From Methylotenera sp. RIFCSPLOWO2_02_FULL_45_14 (GTDB lineage Bacteria > Pseudomonadota > Gammaproteobacteria > Burkholderiales > Methylophilaceae), in the NCBI GenBank assembly GCA_001803395.1, contig MHBU01000023.1:1-49730 (forward strand): a DNA stretch of 49,730 nt, read 5' to 3'. The position numbers were made by a program, and so were the translations under genes. The notes beneath the pieces were generated by a model that was not told the origin of the DNA, did no database searches, and saw only the letters and a list, made by a program, of their open reading frames with translations. How positions within the stretch are numbered: position 1 is the stretch's first letter; each line of letters begins with the position of its first letter. Positions 1 through 7,505 of the stretch are shown here, piece after piece.

Positions 1-180
1 AGTTTTTCAACACAATAGGTCGTTTTGAGACCGTCAAAAATTCGCAAAACAAATTATTAATTGACTTCGTGGTAAAGAGTATTGACTATGTGCTGTTATA
101 TAAGTAATGTCATTTAGACTCTGTCCGCGAATATGGCTTTCGGTGTGCGATTGGTGCACATCAATGGATTGCCTGGCATA

Positions 181-515
181 CTTTTGATGCTCAACTTTAT
201 CGTTGTCGCTAGCAGGTCAAACTATTTTTTTAATGGATTAAACAGCATCTGCGTATCAAGGCATTCTACGGCACCACCGAGAATGCGGTGAAGACGCAAA
301 TCTGGATCGCGATTACTGTCTATGTCTTGGTCGCCATCGTAAAGAAACGCCTCAAGATTGAAGCTTCACTCTACACCATCCTACAGATCATGAGCCTGAC
401 ACTACTTGAGAAAACATCACTAGATCAACTACTTAAAAATACGGAAATGCAAACAACCATGTCGGAAAATGATATCCAACTGAATCTATTCAACTAAATC
501 TCCGGACACTACTGA
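181..515 (+). pseudogene. IS4-family transposase C-terminal remnant
   Basis: Reading in the frame of the GTG at 288, the translation runs through KQHLRIKAFYGTTENAVKTQ and on to a terminal QLNLFN before the stop at 497. This is the C-terminal end of an IS4-type DDE transposase, including the region around the catalytic glutamate. Upstream in the same frame two codons are now stops: TAG at 210, where Trp is expected before Gln-Val, and TAA at 231, where Lys is expected before Trp-Ile-Lys. The N-terminal two thirds are not recognisable. The sequence just after the stop (about 502-515, ccggacactactg) looks like the outer end of such an element. It is therefore a dead fragment, and it marks the left edge of the G+C-rich pqq-type operon. 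Confidence 0.75.
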
Positions 516-830
516 GCTAGATTATCTCTTCACTAAAATTGTGTCATTCAGCAACCTTTGTGATTACGATTTCCCTGCCATTTACTTCTATAAGTCCAGC
601 ATTGCTCAGCCTGAGCATCACGCGTAAAAACATTTCTGGCGTTATTTGAGCATAAAAGCTATAGGCTGAAAACTTTATGGACTTCACTCGTTTCTCGACA
701 GCTCTCCTTTAAACGCTAACTATAATCATAGTATCCTCAATACCGCTTAAACCGGAAACGCTAACAGCTAGAATTTTGATTTTTCAGCCCAAAGTATCTA
801 GCTCCTAACGCCATTTTTTAGCTAAATACC
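516..830. other. Intergenic, no gene recognised
   Basis: This is A+T-rich, unconserved-looking sequence between the IS remnant and the FNR-like site. I see no open frame with a plausible start and no RNA gene. Short inverted words occur (for example around 598-625, cctgagcatcacgcg), but none is convincing. Confidence 0.4.
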
Positions 831-844
831 TTGACCTAGATCAA
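831..844. promoter_or_regulatory. FNR/ANR-like binding site upstream of pqqA
   Basis: TTGACCTAGATCAA matches the FNR/ANR consensus TTGAT-N4-ATCAA with one mismatch. It is followed at 861-866 by taaaat, a possible -10 element, which puts the site near the usual activating distance from a start at about 873-883. The pqqA start codon is about 225 bp downstream. The match is visible in the sequence. Anaerobic activation is inferred from the known behaviour of FNR sites. Confidence 0.55.
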
Positions 845-903
845 GAAAATATTCATGCCATAAAATGGCAGAAAATCATGACATCCTTTTAATTAAATTG
901 CGC

Positions 904-991
904 ATGCAACGACCAGTATTTTAAGCATGTCCCCACCTAGGCCATGCCGTATATTAGCGTTGCATGGTCGTTTCTACTATGCAACGCTAAT
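904..991 (+). promoter_or_regulatory. Structured leader with competing hairpins before pqqA
   Basis: A perfect 13-bp stem is formed by 953-965 (attagcgttgcat) and 979-991 (atgcaacgctaat), with a 13-nt loop. An upstream segment at 904-915 (atgcaacgacca) repeats part of the right arm, so it can pair with the left arm (cgttgcat, 958-965) or with the loop (tggtcgtt, 965-972). The pairings exclude one another, as in an attenuator or riboswitch. A T-rich run (cttttttattt) follows about 10 nt after the stem. No known riboswitch class is recognised. Confidence 0.45.
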
Positions 992-1068
992 CGCGATGGT
1001 GCTTTTTTATTTACGCTTCTCCCATCGCTTGCGGCACCAACTTCAACTAACGTCTTTAGGAGATAAAA

Positions 1069-1143
1069 ATGCAATGGATTGAACCTGATTTTTGTGATCT
1101 ACGTCTTGGCTTTGAAGTAACCGCCTACGTGTACGTGCGCTAG
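1069..1143 (+). CDS. pqqA: PqqA-type precursor peptide (24 aa)
   Basis: This 24-residue peptide begins MQWIEPDF and carries the core DLRLGFEVTAY. Glu16 and Tyr20 have the E-x3-Y spacing that PqqE crosslinks in PQQ precursor peptides. The core closely resembles the Klebsiella-type PqqA. Oddities are a cysteine at position 9 and an additional tyrosine at position 22. A good ribosome site (taggag, 1057-1062) precedes the ATG. The stop at 1143 is followed by a hairpin and then pqqD, the usual arrangement in which pqqA is expressed above the enzymes. The identity rests on the core motif and on pqqD/pqqE directly downstream. Confidence 0.93.
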   Translation: MQWIEPDFCDLRLGFEVTAYVYVR

Positions 1144-1151
1144 GTAATACA

Positions 1152-1174
1152 GGGCGCGGCGTTTTGCCGCGTCC
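1152..1174 (+). terminator. Hairpin between pqqA and pqqD (partial terminator or mRNA stabiliser)
   Basis: A 9-bp G+C-rich stem (gggcgcggc, 1152-1160, with gccgcgtcc, 1166-1174; one G-T pair) encloses a 5-nt loop and is not followed by a strong T-run. Such hairpins after pqqA are typical where the precursor peptide must be made in excess of the modifying enzymes. Confidence 0.55.
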
Positions 1175-1198
1175 ATAATTAAAATAAGGAAGTCTTTT

Positions 1199-1483
1199 AT
1201 GTCTGGAGATTTTCATTTTCAGCCCGAAGATCGCCCGCGACTAGATTCCAAGTATCTGCTTCGTTGGGAGAAATCGCAGGATGCCTACGTGCTGCTCTAC
1301 CCTGAAGGCGTCATCAAACTCAACGCTACTGCCGCGGAAATTCTAAAGCGCTGCACGGGCGAAACTACTGCCGCTAATATCGCTGCCGAACTCAAAGCGC
1401 TGTTTGTCGATAACGCAGATATAGAAAACAGTATTTACAAATTTTTGGAGGTAACCCATGGCAAAGGATGGATCCGCCGTTAG
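1199..1483 (+). CDS. pqqD: PQQ peptide chaperone PqqD
   Basis: The 94-aa product has the usual PqqD size and belongs to the winged-helix RiPP recognition element family that binds PqqA and presents it to PqqE. Recognisable parts are the N-terminal RPRLDSKYLLRWEKSQDAYV strand region and the VIKLNATAAEIL segment that leads into the helices. A ribosome site aagg sits at 1186-1189. The 3' end overlaps the start of pqqE by 26 nt, so the two are translationally coupled, consistent with a 1:1 PqqD-PqqE complex. Confidence 0.93.
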   Translation: MSGDFHFQPEDRPRLDSKYLLRWEKSQDAYVLLYPEGVIKLNATAAEILKRCTGETTAANIAAELKALFVDNADIENSIYKFLEVTHGKGWIRR

Positions 1484-2606
1484 TCTGGACGGGCAAGGCA
1501 AACCGATGTGGCTTGTGCTTGAGCTTACCTACCGTTGCCCGCTCAAGTGTGTCTGGTGCAACAACCCGCTGGATTTCGATCAGTATGGCAAGAAAGAATT
1601 GAGTACCGAGGAATGGAAACGGATACTCCGTGAGGGACGCGAGCTTGGCGCCCTGCAACTCGGATTCTCCGGCGGCGAACCCATGCTGCGCGATGACCTC
1701 GAAGAGTTGGTGGAGGAAGCTGAACGCCTTGGCTATTATACTAATCTGATTACTTCTGGTGTAGGCCTCACGCCGGAACGACTGAAAGCGCTGAAACAGG
1801 CCGGCCTCAAGCAGATTCAGCTGAGCCTGCAGTCTGCAAACCGCAGCCTGACCGACGAACTGGTCGGTGCGCGGGCGCACGACCTGAAAATAGAGGTAGC
1901 GCGCATGATCAAGGCAGAAGGTTTCCCTATGGTACTCAATGTACCGGTATTCCGCCAGAATATTGACCAAGTGGATGAAATCCTGGCGCTGGCTGAAGAC
2001 ATCGGTGTAGATTATCTTGAACTCGCCAACATTCAGTATTACAACTGGGCGCTGCTCAACCGCGATGAACTGCTGCCGACACGCGAGCAGATCGAGCGCG
2101 CAGAAGCTGCCGTCATCGCTGCGCGCCAACGTCCCGGCCAGCAGATGACCATCTATTTCGTCATTCCGGATTATTACGAAACACGCCCTAAGGCATGCAT
2201 GAACGGCTGGGGCACTATTCACCTCACCATTGCGCCGGACGGAGCTGCATTGCCTTGTCAGGAAGTCCGTGTGATCGAGGGCTTGGAATTCCCTACCGTA
2301 CGCGAGCATAGTCTGGACTGGCTGTGGAATGACTCACCGCTGTTCAAAAAATTCCGTGGTGACGAGTGGATGAAGGAGCCTTGCCGCACCTGCGATGAGA
2401 AAGAGAAGGATTTTGGTGGCTGTCGCTGTCAGGCGTTTCTGCTGACCGGCGATGCGACGAATACTGATCCGGCCTGCGCTAAATCGCCACATCACCATGT
2501 GATTGAAATGGCAGTTAACAAAGCGCGCGAGAAGCATCACGTGCCGCGTCCGCTGGTCAGGCGACAGATTGGTGCAGTCACGACTGTATTTATGGAGCAC
2601 AAATGA
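1458..2606 (+). CDS. pqqE: PqqA peptide cyclase PqqE (radical SAM, SPASM)
   Basis: This is a 382-aa radical SAM enzyme that makes the carbon-carbon bond between Glu and Tyr of PqqA, the first committed step. The SAM cluster cysteines are C27, C31 and C34 in ELTYRCPLKCVWCNNP. FSGGEP follows, and the last 110 residues form a SPASM domain with many cysteines (CMNGWG, LPCQE, CRTCDEKEKDFGGCRCQ) for the auxiliary clusters. Spacing and flanking residues follow PqqE closely. One difference from the enterobacterial type is LPCQ where I recall LPCH. The ATG at 1458 follows ggaggt at 1447-1452. The stop overlaps the next start in ATGA. Confidence 0.95.
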   Translation: MAKDGSAVSLDGQGKPMWLVLELTYRCPLKCVWCNNPLDFDQYGKKELSTEEWKRILREGRELGALQLGFSGGEPMLRDDLEELVEEAERLGYYTNLITSGVGLTPERLKALKQAGLKQIQLSLQSANRSLTDELVGARAHDLKIEVARMIKAEGFPMVLNVPVFRQNIDQVDEILALAEDIGVDYLELANIQYYNWALLNRDELLPTREQIERAEAAVIAARQRPGQQMTIYFVIPDYYETRPKACMNGWGTIHLTIAPDGAALPCQEVRVIEGLEFPTVREHSLDWLWNDSPLFKKFRGDEWMKEPCRTCDEKEKDFGGCRCQAFLLTGDATNTDPACAKSPHHHVIEMAVNKAREKHHVPRPLVRRQIGAVTTVFMEHK

Positions 2607-2704
2607 AAACGCCTTTCGATACTGCCACTGGCACTATCGCGCTCGGCATGTTACTCACGCTAGTGTTGTTTCTAATCGCCCGTTGGCTGGTGTTGGGAGG
2701 GTAA
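2603..2704 (+). CDS. 33-aa single-span membrane peptide
   Basis: The ATG overlaps the pqqE stop codon (ATGA), and the frame ends at TAA 2702-2704. The product begins MKTPFDTATG and has one hydrophobic helix (about residues 12-32: TIALGMLLTLVLFLIARWLV) ending in Leu-Gly-Gly. It matches no family I know. The coupled start and its position between pqqE and a polytopic membrane protein argue that it is real. It resembles the tiny subunits of respiratory membrane complexes in size and shape, which suggests an accessory to the next gene product. That role is inference. Confidence 0.6.
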   Translation: MKTPFDTATGTIALGMLLTLVLFLIARWLVLGG

Positions 2705-2710
2705 TGCACG

Positions 2711-3214
2711 ATGGATCAGATTATCGACTTCTTACTGCGCTGGGTACATTTTTTCGGCGGTATCATCTGGGTGGGACATAACTATGCCAGCATGATACAA
2801 CGTCCGGCTTTTCGGCCGCCCAGCCGTGAGGATTTGGGCGACGAGCAAAGCCCAGTCTACATGACGCTGCTGGGACGTGAACACGGAACTTTTCGTTATG
2901 CCGCGATCGTCACTTGGCTGACCGGAGTCGGCATGCTGTGGCAGCGCGGCGTGCTGCTTGATGCGGTGTCGCTGAACGGCTATCAGGCCGTTATCGGTAT
3001 CGGCTTCTGGATAGGCACACTGATGCTGGCTAATCTCTGGCTGGTATTGTGGCCAAACCAGAAGAAGGTACTCGGTTTCGCTCCTGCGCCACTGGAAGAG
3101 CGCGTGCGTTGTGCCCGCATCACCTTCCTCTCCTCACGCACCAATACCATGCTCTCCATTCCATTGCTGTTCTTCATGGCTGCCAGCCAGCATGGGACTG
3201 CCCTGTTTGTCTGA
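2711..3214 (+). CDS. PuuD/urate-oxidase-N-like membrane protein, short form
   Basis: This 167-aa protein has about four hydrophobic segments (near residues 4-25, 62-78, 90-112 and 145-160). The opening LLRWVHFFGGIIWVGHNY, the later WPNQKK and the end NTMLSIPLLFFMAASQH match the membrane domain of PuuD-type cytochrome urate oxidases (the Urate_ox_N family). Conserved histidines in the first helix could be haem ligands. It is much shorter than PuuD and lacks the C-terminal cytochrome c domain. No purine genes are nearby, so urate oxidation is unlikely. The context suggests a membrane electron-transfer or anchoring role for the PqqDE pathway. The family call is fairly firm; the role is a guess. 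Confidence 0.7.
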   Translation: MDQIIDFLLRWVHFFGGIIWVGHNYASMIQRPAFRPPSREDLGDEQSPVYMTLLGREHGTFRYAAIVTWLTGVGMLWQRGVLLDAVSLNGYQAVIGIGFWIGTLMLANLWLVLWPNQKKVLGFAPAPLEERVRCARITFLSSRTNTMLSIPLLFFMAASQHGTALFV

Positions 3215-4295
3215 GGTTTTCAATTTTGCTGCCGGCCCTGGCGTCATGCCAGCCGCCGTGCTGGCACAAGCGCAGCAGGAGTTTTTAAACTGGAACGGCA
3301 GCGGCCTCTCGATGCTGGAAACACCGTTTACCGGTGAGGCGTTCAAGGCGGTGCTGCGGCAGGCGCGCGACGACCTGCGGGCACTACTGAATATCCCGGA
3401 CAATTATCATATTCTATTTATGCATGGCGGCGCTTCGGCGCAGTTCTCGCTGGTGCCGCTCAATCTGCTCGGCGGGGTCGACCGGGCCGACTATGTAGAA
3501 ACTGGCTACTGGTCACGCAAGAACATGCGCGAAGCCAGCCGTTACTGTAACGTCAATATCGCCGCCAGCAGCAGCGTCACCAACTTTGACCGTATGCCGG
3601 AAGCCTGGCGGCTTGATCCAGACGCCGCCTATTGCCACATCACCAGTAACGAGACCGCCAACGGCGTACAGTTCTACGATATTCCCGCTAGCGGTGACTT
3701 GCCGCTGGTGGCGGACATGACCTCGGACTTTCTCAGCCGGCCTCTTGATGTGCAGCGCTACGGCTTGATTTACGCCGGTGCACAGAAGAATATCGGCCCG
3801 GCTGGACTTACCATCGTCATCGTGCGTGACGACCTGCTCGGGCGCGCCCATCCCGCAACTCCGGCGGTATTCAATTATCAGACGCAGGTTGAGGCAGACT
3901 CCATGCTCAACACGCCACTTACCTACGCCGTCTATCTGACCGGACTAGTATTCCGCTGGATTGCCGAGACGGGCGGCGTCACAGTGATGGCACGCAACAG
4001 TGAGCAGCGCAGCGCACGTCTGTATCACGCCATTGATAACAGCGATGGATTTTATCATTGTTCGGTGCAACCAGCGTACCGGTCACGCATGAATGTCTGC
4101 TTCACGCTCACTCACGACGCGCTTACGCCGTTGTTTCTGAGCGCCGCTGCCGCAGAAGGTCTGCTCAACCTGAAGGGGCACCCCATGGCGGGCGGCGTCC
4201 GTGCCAGCCTCTACAATGCCATGCCAGAAACGGGTGTGGCGGCACTGGTCAACTTCATGCAGCATTTCACAGAGGAGCATCGTCACCATGTATAG
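3192..4295 (+). CDS. SerC-like class V aminotransferase with altered substrate site
   Basis: The 367-aa product has the overall PSAT sequence: VFNFAAGPGVMP, YVETGYWSRKN, the PLP lysine in YAGAQKNIGPAG near residue 200, and GGVRASLYNAMP near the end. Residues that hold the phosphate of phosphoserine differ. The Ser-His-Arg of E. coli SerC is Pro-Phe-Thr (residues 45-47), and Gly-His-Arg near the C-terminus is Gly-His-Pro. The PLP site seems intact, so it should be an active PLP enzyme on another substrate. The ATG at 3192 overlaps the previous gene by 23 nt; a TTG at 3207 (MSEVFNF) is an alternative that matches SerC length better. It overlaps the next gene by 8 nt. It is probably part of the PqqA-modifying pathway. 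Confidence 0.85.
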   Translation: MGLPCLSEVFNFAAGPGVMPAAVLAQAQQEFLNWNGSGLSMLETPFTGEAFKAVLRQARDDLRALLNIPDNYHILFMHGGASAQFSLVPLNLLGGVDRADYVETGYWSRKNMREASRYCNVNIAASSSVTNFDRMPEAWRLDPDAAYCHITSNETANGVQFYDIPASGDLPLVADMTSDFLSRPLDVQRYGLIYAGAQKNIGPAGLTIVIVRDDLLGRAHPATPAVFNYQTQVEADSMLNTPLTYAVYLTGLVFRWIAETGGVTVMARNSEQRSARLYHAIDNSDGFYHCSVQPAYRSRMNVCFTLTHDALTPLFLSAAAAEGLLNLKGHPMAGGVRASLYNAMPETGVAALVNFMQHFTEEHRHHV

Positions 4296-5184
4296 CTGGT
4301 TATCGGCTACCGTATCCAGACGGGGTGTGCCGCATGCCCGCAAGCTGGCCGCGTATGCCATCAGGCTGGCTGCCATCGCCGTCCCGGCAGCGTTGCCGCA
4401 AAACCTGCAACACCAGGTTATGGGATTATCGTTCCCGGGGCCGCTCGGGTTGGCTGCCGGATTCGACAAGCACGGCACGCTTTATCACGCTTTGCCATCG
4501 CTGGGGTTCGGTTTCGCCGAGATCGGTTCGGTCATTCCGTTGGCCGAGGAACAGCGCAGCCTGGGGCTGAATGCTGTTATCGCCATCCTGTCCCGATATC
4601 CCAGGCCTCATGCGATTCCGCTTGGTATGAGTATCAGCATGAACCGGGCAACGCCGCCCGCGCAAATGGCCGACGATTATCTGGTCTGCATGGAAAAGCT
4701 CTGGAAATACGCCGACTACATCACACTCAATCTCGGTGTGCGCGCTGGTCCAGATCTGCATCTGCCGGAGCATCGTGCCACGCTGTACAGCGTGCTGGCA
4801 GCGACCAAGAGTAAGCAGGTACGCATGATGACTGAAAGTGGACGAGGTTGTCCTATCGTTGTGAAAATAGATCAAGATCGTGGAGATACGAACAATCTAC
4901 TGGCTTGCGTTCGTGACTATGCTTTTGATGGGTTAATTCTGAGCGGTGGTGCGCACATAAATGAAGGGAAAATGATGCTTGCCAATTTGCAACACGTGTC
5001 AAACAAGATGAGCGACACTATGCCGATTATCTCAGTGGGTGGCATCCGCACCCCACAGGATGTTGCTGACCGGTTATCTGCTGGCGCTTCGCTGGTGCAG
5101 ATTTACAGCGGCATCGTCGAGTCAGGGCCACTACTGCCGAGGCGCATCAATACACACCTGTCGACTTTAGCTACCGCTTGCTGA
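4288..5184 (+). CDS. PyrD-like flavoprotein (class 2 DHODH paralogue) lacking catalytic residues
   Basis: The 298-aa product resembles quinone-dependent dihydroorotate dehydrogenase. It has an N-terminal helical extension (1-45), GLAAGFDKHG (54-63), LGFGFAEIGSV, DDYLVCMEKLWKYADYITLN and the C-terminal FMN phosphate site (SVGGIRTP, GASLVQIYSG). The orotate pocket is not kept. The NxSSPNTPGL loop carrying the catalytic serine is NLGVRAGPDL (148-157), so Ser becomes Val151 and Asn becomes Ala153. The MGFNN loop is gone, and the NTT segment reads SGG. It probably still binds FMN and may reduce quinone, with a different substrate. The ATG at 4288 follows agaggag and overlaps the SerC-like stop. 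Base composition turns A+T-richer after about 4830. Confidence 0.85.
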   Translation: MYSWLSATVSRRGVPHARKLAAYAIRLAAIAVPAALPQNLQHQVMGLSFPGPLGLAAGFDKHGTLYHALPSLGFGFAEIGSVIPLAEEQRSLGLNAVIAILSRYPRPHAIPLGMSISMNRATPPAQMADDYLVCMEKLWKYADYITLNLGVRAGPDLHLPEHRATLYSVLAATKSKQVRMMTESGRGCPIVVKIDQDRGDTNNLLACVRDYAFDGLILSGGAHINEGKMMLANLQHVSNKMSDTMPIISVGGIRTPQDVADRLSAGASLVQIYSGIVESGPLLPRRINTHLSTLATAC

Positions 5185-5217
5185 TACAAAAACTACTCTT
5201 CACTAATTTCAAATACT

Positions 5218-5235
5218 TTCTAACTTAAGTTAGAA
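5218..5235. repeat. 18-bp perfect palindrome
   Basis: ttctaacttaagttagaa is its own reverse complement. It sits in the spacer between two convergent genes, 34 bp after the PyrD-like stop. It is A+T-rich, so it is a poor terminator, and it may be an operator or just chance. Nothing else is recognised in 5185-5395. Confidence 0.35.
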
Positions 5236-5395
5236 TTTTAAGGTGAAACTTGTGTTAATCGAATGGATCATGGTGGAAGCACGAAATCCATATTGAGGAG
5301 CTGTCGCATTAGAAGATTTGGTTGAACCTTGCGCGATATATGCCCCACCTAGCGGATTTATATATTACATATCGAGCAAGTTCTCAACAACCATA

Positions 5396-5899
5396 TCAAC
5401 GGGATTTAATAACATCCAAACTCCAACCGGTGTGCTGAAAATACTTACCATAATTGTGTAATGTCTGCAGCACACCTAAAGCTCCAACTCGCTGCGCTTG
5501 AACGTTCTGTGATGTTCGCATAAACTCCACACCCCCCATTAAATCGACTAATACAACAGCATGAAAAGCCTTATCTGCATTCTGTGAGAGTCTGCATTTT
5601 TTTACAATTTCAGCAACGTTCTTATCGATCACATTCGCAATTCGTTGATAGTCCTGAGTACTAAGACGCCCTTTAATTATGTCATCTTGGCTAGCAGAAA
5701 CCGCTTGACGGATATTATCCATACCTAGCCGCACCACCTCATCTGTTTCCCATTTTTCACCTGGTTTAAGTGTGTGTTCAGTGGCTTGCCCGCTTGGCTT
5801 GTGGGCATGTTCATCCGCGTAAACTAGCATTGTAGTAAATATCAATCCTATTGCGCCTAATGCTTTAAGGCCTCTCAATCGAAATGCTGCAATCATCAT
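5396..5899 (-). CDS. Exported protein of unknown function
   Basis: The 167-aa product starts with a signal peptide (about residues 1-28, GLKALGAIGLIFTTMLVYADEH). The mature part has GEKWETDEVVRLGMDNIRQA, a central helix with KKCRLSQNAD, and ends LHNYGKYFQHTGWSLD. I recall the GxKWxTDxxxRxGM...CxL...NYGxxFxHPGW pattern from small periplasmic proteins of Burkholderiales and relatives, some labelled DnrO, but I cannot give a biochemical function. It has one cysteine and several histidines. It stands alone, convergent with the pqq-type operon and 112 bp downstream of ubiD on the same strand. Start codons at 5899 and 5896 are both possible. Confidence 0.75.
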   Translation of the reverse strand: MMIAAFRLRGLKALGAIGLIFTTMLVYADEHAHKPSGQATEHTLKPGEKWETDEVVRLGMDNIRQAVSASQDDIIKGRLSTQDYQRIANVIDKNVAEIVKKCRLSQNADKAFHAVVLVDLMGGVEFMRTSQNVQAQRVGALGVLQTLHNYGKYFQHTGWSLDVIKSR

Positions 5900-6011
5900 C
5901 TTCCTTTAAAAAAACTATATTTATAATACTGATAATTATTATTAAGAAAACTTAAGGTTTGCTTAATACAAATCCAAAGGCTGGTTATCAGCTGTTTTGC
6001 ACCGACTACCA

Positions 6012-7505
6012 TCAAAATCCCAGCGTTTGCCAAATCTCATCGACTTTGATTTTCACTTCAGCGGGCATCACAATAGGCCGACCCCATTCACGGTTTGTTT
6101 CGCCAGGCCATTTATTGGTCGCATCCATGCCCATTTTACTGCCAAGGCCGCTGACTGGAGACGCAAAATCTAGATAGTCAATCGGAGTGTTATCTACCAA
6201 CAAGGTATCACGTACCGGGTCAACCCGGGTAGTGATAGCCCAGATCACTTCCTGCCAGTTGCGGATATTGACATCTTGGTCCACCACCACGATGAACTTG
6301 GTGTACATGAATTGACGTAAAAAACTCCAGATGCCGAACATAACGCGCTTGGCGTGACCCGGGTAAGATTTTTTCATCTGCACCACCGCCATGCGATAGC
6401 TACAACCCTCAGGTGGAAGATAAAAATCGGTGATTTCCGGAAACTGCTTTTGCAGCAACGGGATGAATAATTCGTTGAGGGCCAGCCCCAAAATCGCCGG
6501 CTCGTCGGGTGGTTTGCCGGTATAGGTAGAGTGGTAAATCGGATCACGCCGCATCGTGATGCGATCAATAGTGAAAACCGGGAACCAGTCCTGCTCGTTG
6601 TAATAACCGGTGTGGTCACCGAACGGCCCCTCCAGCGCATGCTCATAGCCTGTGGCGTGTGACTCGTCCGGGTAGATATGCCCTTCCAGCACGATCTCGG
6701 CCGAAGCGGGGATGCGCAAGTTGCTGCCGATGGCTTTAACTAGTTCGGTGCGGCTACCGCGCAGCAGGCCAGCGAATTGATATTCCGACAGGCTATCGGG
6801 TACCGGCGTAACGGCGCCTAAGATAGTGGCAGGGTCTGCTCCCAAGGCGACCGCCACCGGATAGGGCTGGCCTTGATGGAGCGCACAGTGTTCACGAAAA
6901 TCCAGTGCGCCACCGCGTTGAGCCAACCAACGCATGATGACTTTGTTGCGACCCAGCACTTGCTGGCGGTAGACCCCTAAATTCTGGCGCTCCTTATGCG
7001 GTCCTTTTGTGATCACCAGTCCCCAGGTGATCAAGGGTGCGATATCGCCTGGCCAGCAATGCTGAATTGGCAGTCGAGCCAAGTCAGCATCATTGCCTTC
7101 CCACACGATGTCCTGGCATGGTGCTGAGCGTAACTCCTTGGGTGTCATGTTCCATAATGATTTCACCTGTGAGCGCAGTCCCAGCATATCCTTGAATCCC
7201 TTGGGTGGCTCGGGGTCCTTCAGCATAGCCAGCACATGGCCGTAGTTCCGTAGCTCGCTCACGTCCGTAGCACCCATGCCGAGTGCGACGCGCCGGGGAG
7301 TGCCAAAAAGATTGCCAAGCACCGGGATGCTATGGCCCACGGGGTTTTCGAACATCAGTGCCGGACCACCAGAGCGCAGGGTACGGTCGCACAGTTCAGT
7401 CATCTCCAGATGCGGGGAGACGGGGGACGTTATACGCTTTAACTCGCCCAGCTTTTCCAGCTGGGCCATGAAGTCTCGCAAATCGCGGTAGGCCAAGTCA
7501 GCCAC
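6012..7505 (-). CDS. ubiD: 4-hydroxy-3-polyprenylbenzoate decarboxylase UbiD
   Basis: UbiD decarboxylates the polyprenylated ring in ubiquinone synthesis using the prenylated FMN made by UbiX. The sequence opens with [20 protein letters not shown] and contains [30 protein letters not shown] and [20 protein letters not shown], all standard for the family. A GTG at 7505 gives 497 aa, the same as the E. coli enzyme, and overlaps ubiX by 8 nt. An ATG at 7541 would add 12 residues with no UbiD counterpart, so I prefer the GTG. It is the last gene of the operon that starts at yhcC. Confidence 0.95.
   Translation of the reverse strand: MADLAYRDLRDFMAQLEKLGELKRITSPVSPHLEMTELCDRTLRSGGPALMFENPVGHSIPVLGNLFGTPRRVALGMGATDVSELRNYGHVLAMLKDPEPPKGFKDMLGLRSQVKSLWNMTPKELRSAPCQDIVWEGNDADLARLPIQHCWPGDIAPLITWGLVITKGPHKERQNLGVYRQQVLGRNKVIMRWLAQRGGALDFREHCALHQGQPYPVAVALGADPATILGAVTPVPDSLSEYQFAGLLRGSRTELVKAIGSNLRIPASAEIVLEGHIYPDESHATGYEHALEGPFGDHTGYYNEQDWFPVFTIDRITMRRDPIYHSTYTGKPPDEPAILGLALNELFIPLLQKQFPEITDFYLPPEGCSYRMAVVQMKKSYPGHAKRVMFGIWSFLRQFMYTKFIVVVDQDVNIRNWQEVIWAITTRVDPVRDTLLVDNTPIDYLDFASPVSGLGSKMGMDATNKWPGETNREWGRPIVMPAEVKIKVDEIWQTLGF

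Noticed and set aside
3192-4295. Ordinary phosphoserine aminotransferase for serine synthesis
   Set aside because: Three of the four residues that bind the substrate phosphate are changed and the gene is coupled to a pqq-type operon.
4288-5184. Ordinary dihydroorotate dehydrogenase
   Set aside because: The catalytic serine and the orotate-binding loops are not conserved, although the flavin site is.
5959-6177. Possible small plus-strand gene opposite the end of ubiD
   Set aside because: It is mostly antisense to the ubiD coding sequence and has no ribosome site or family match.
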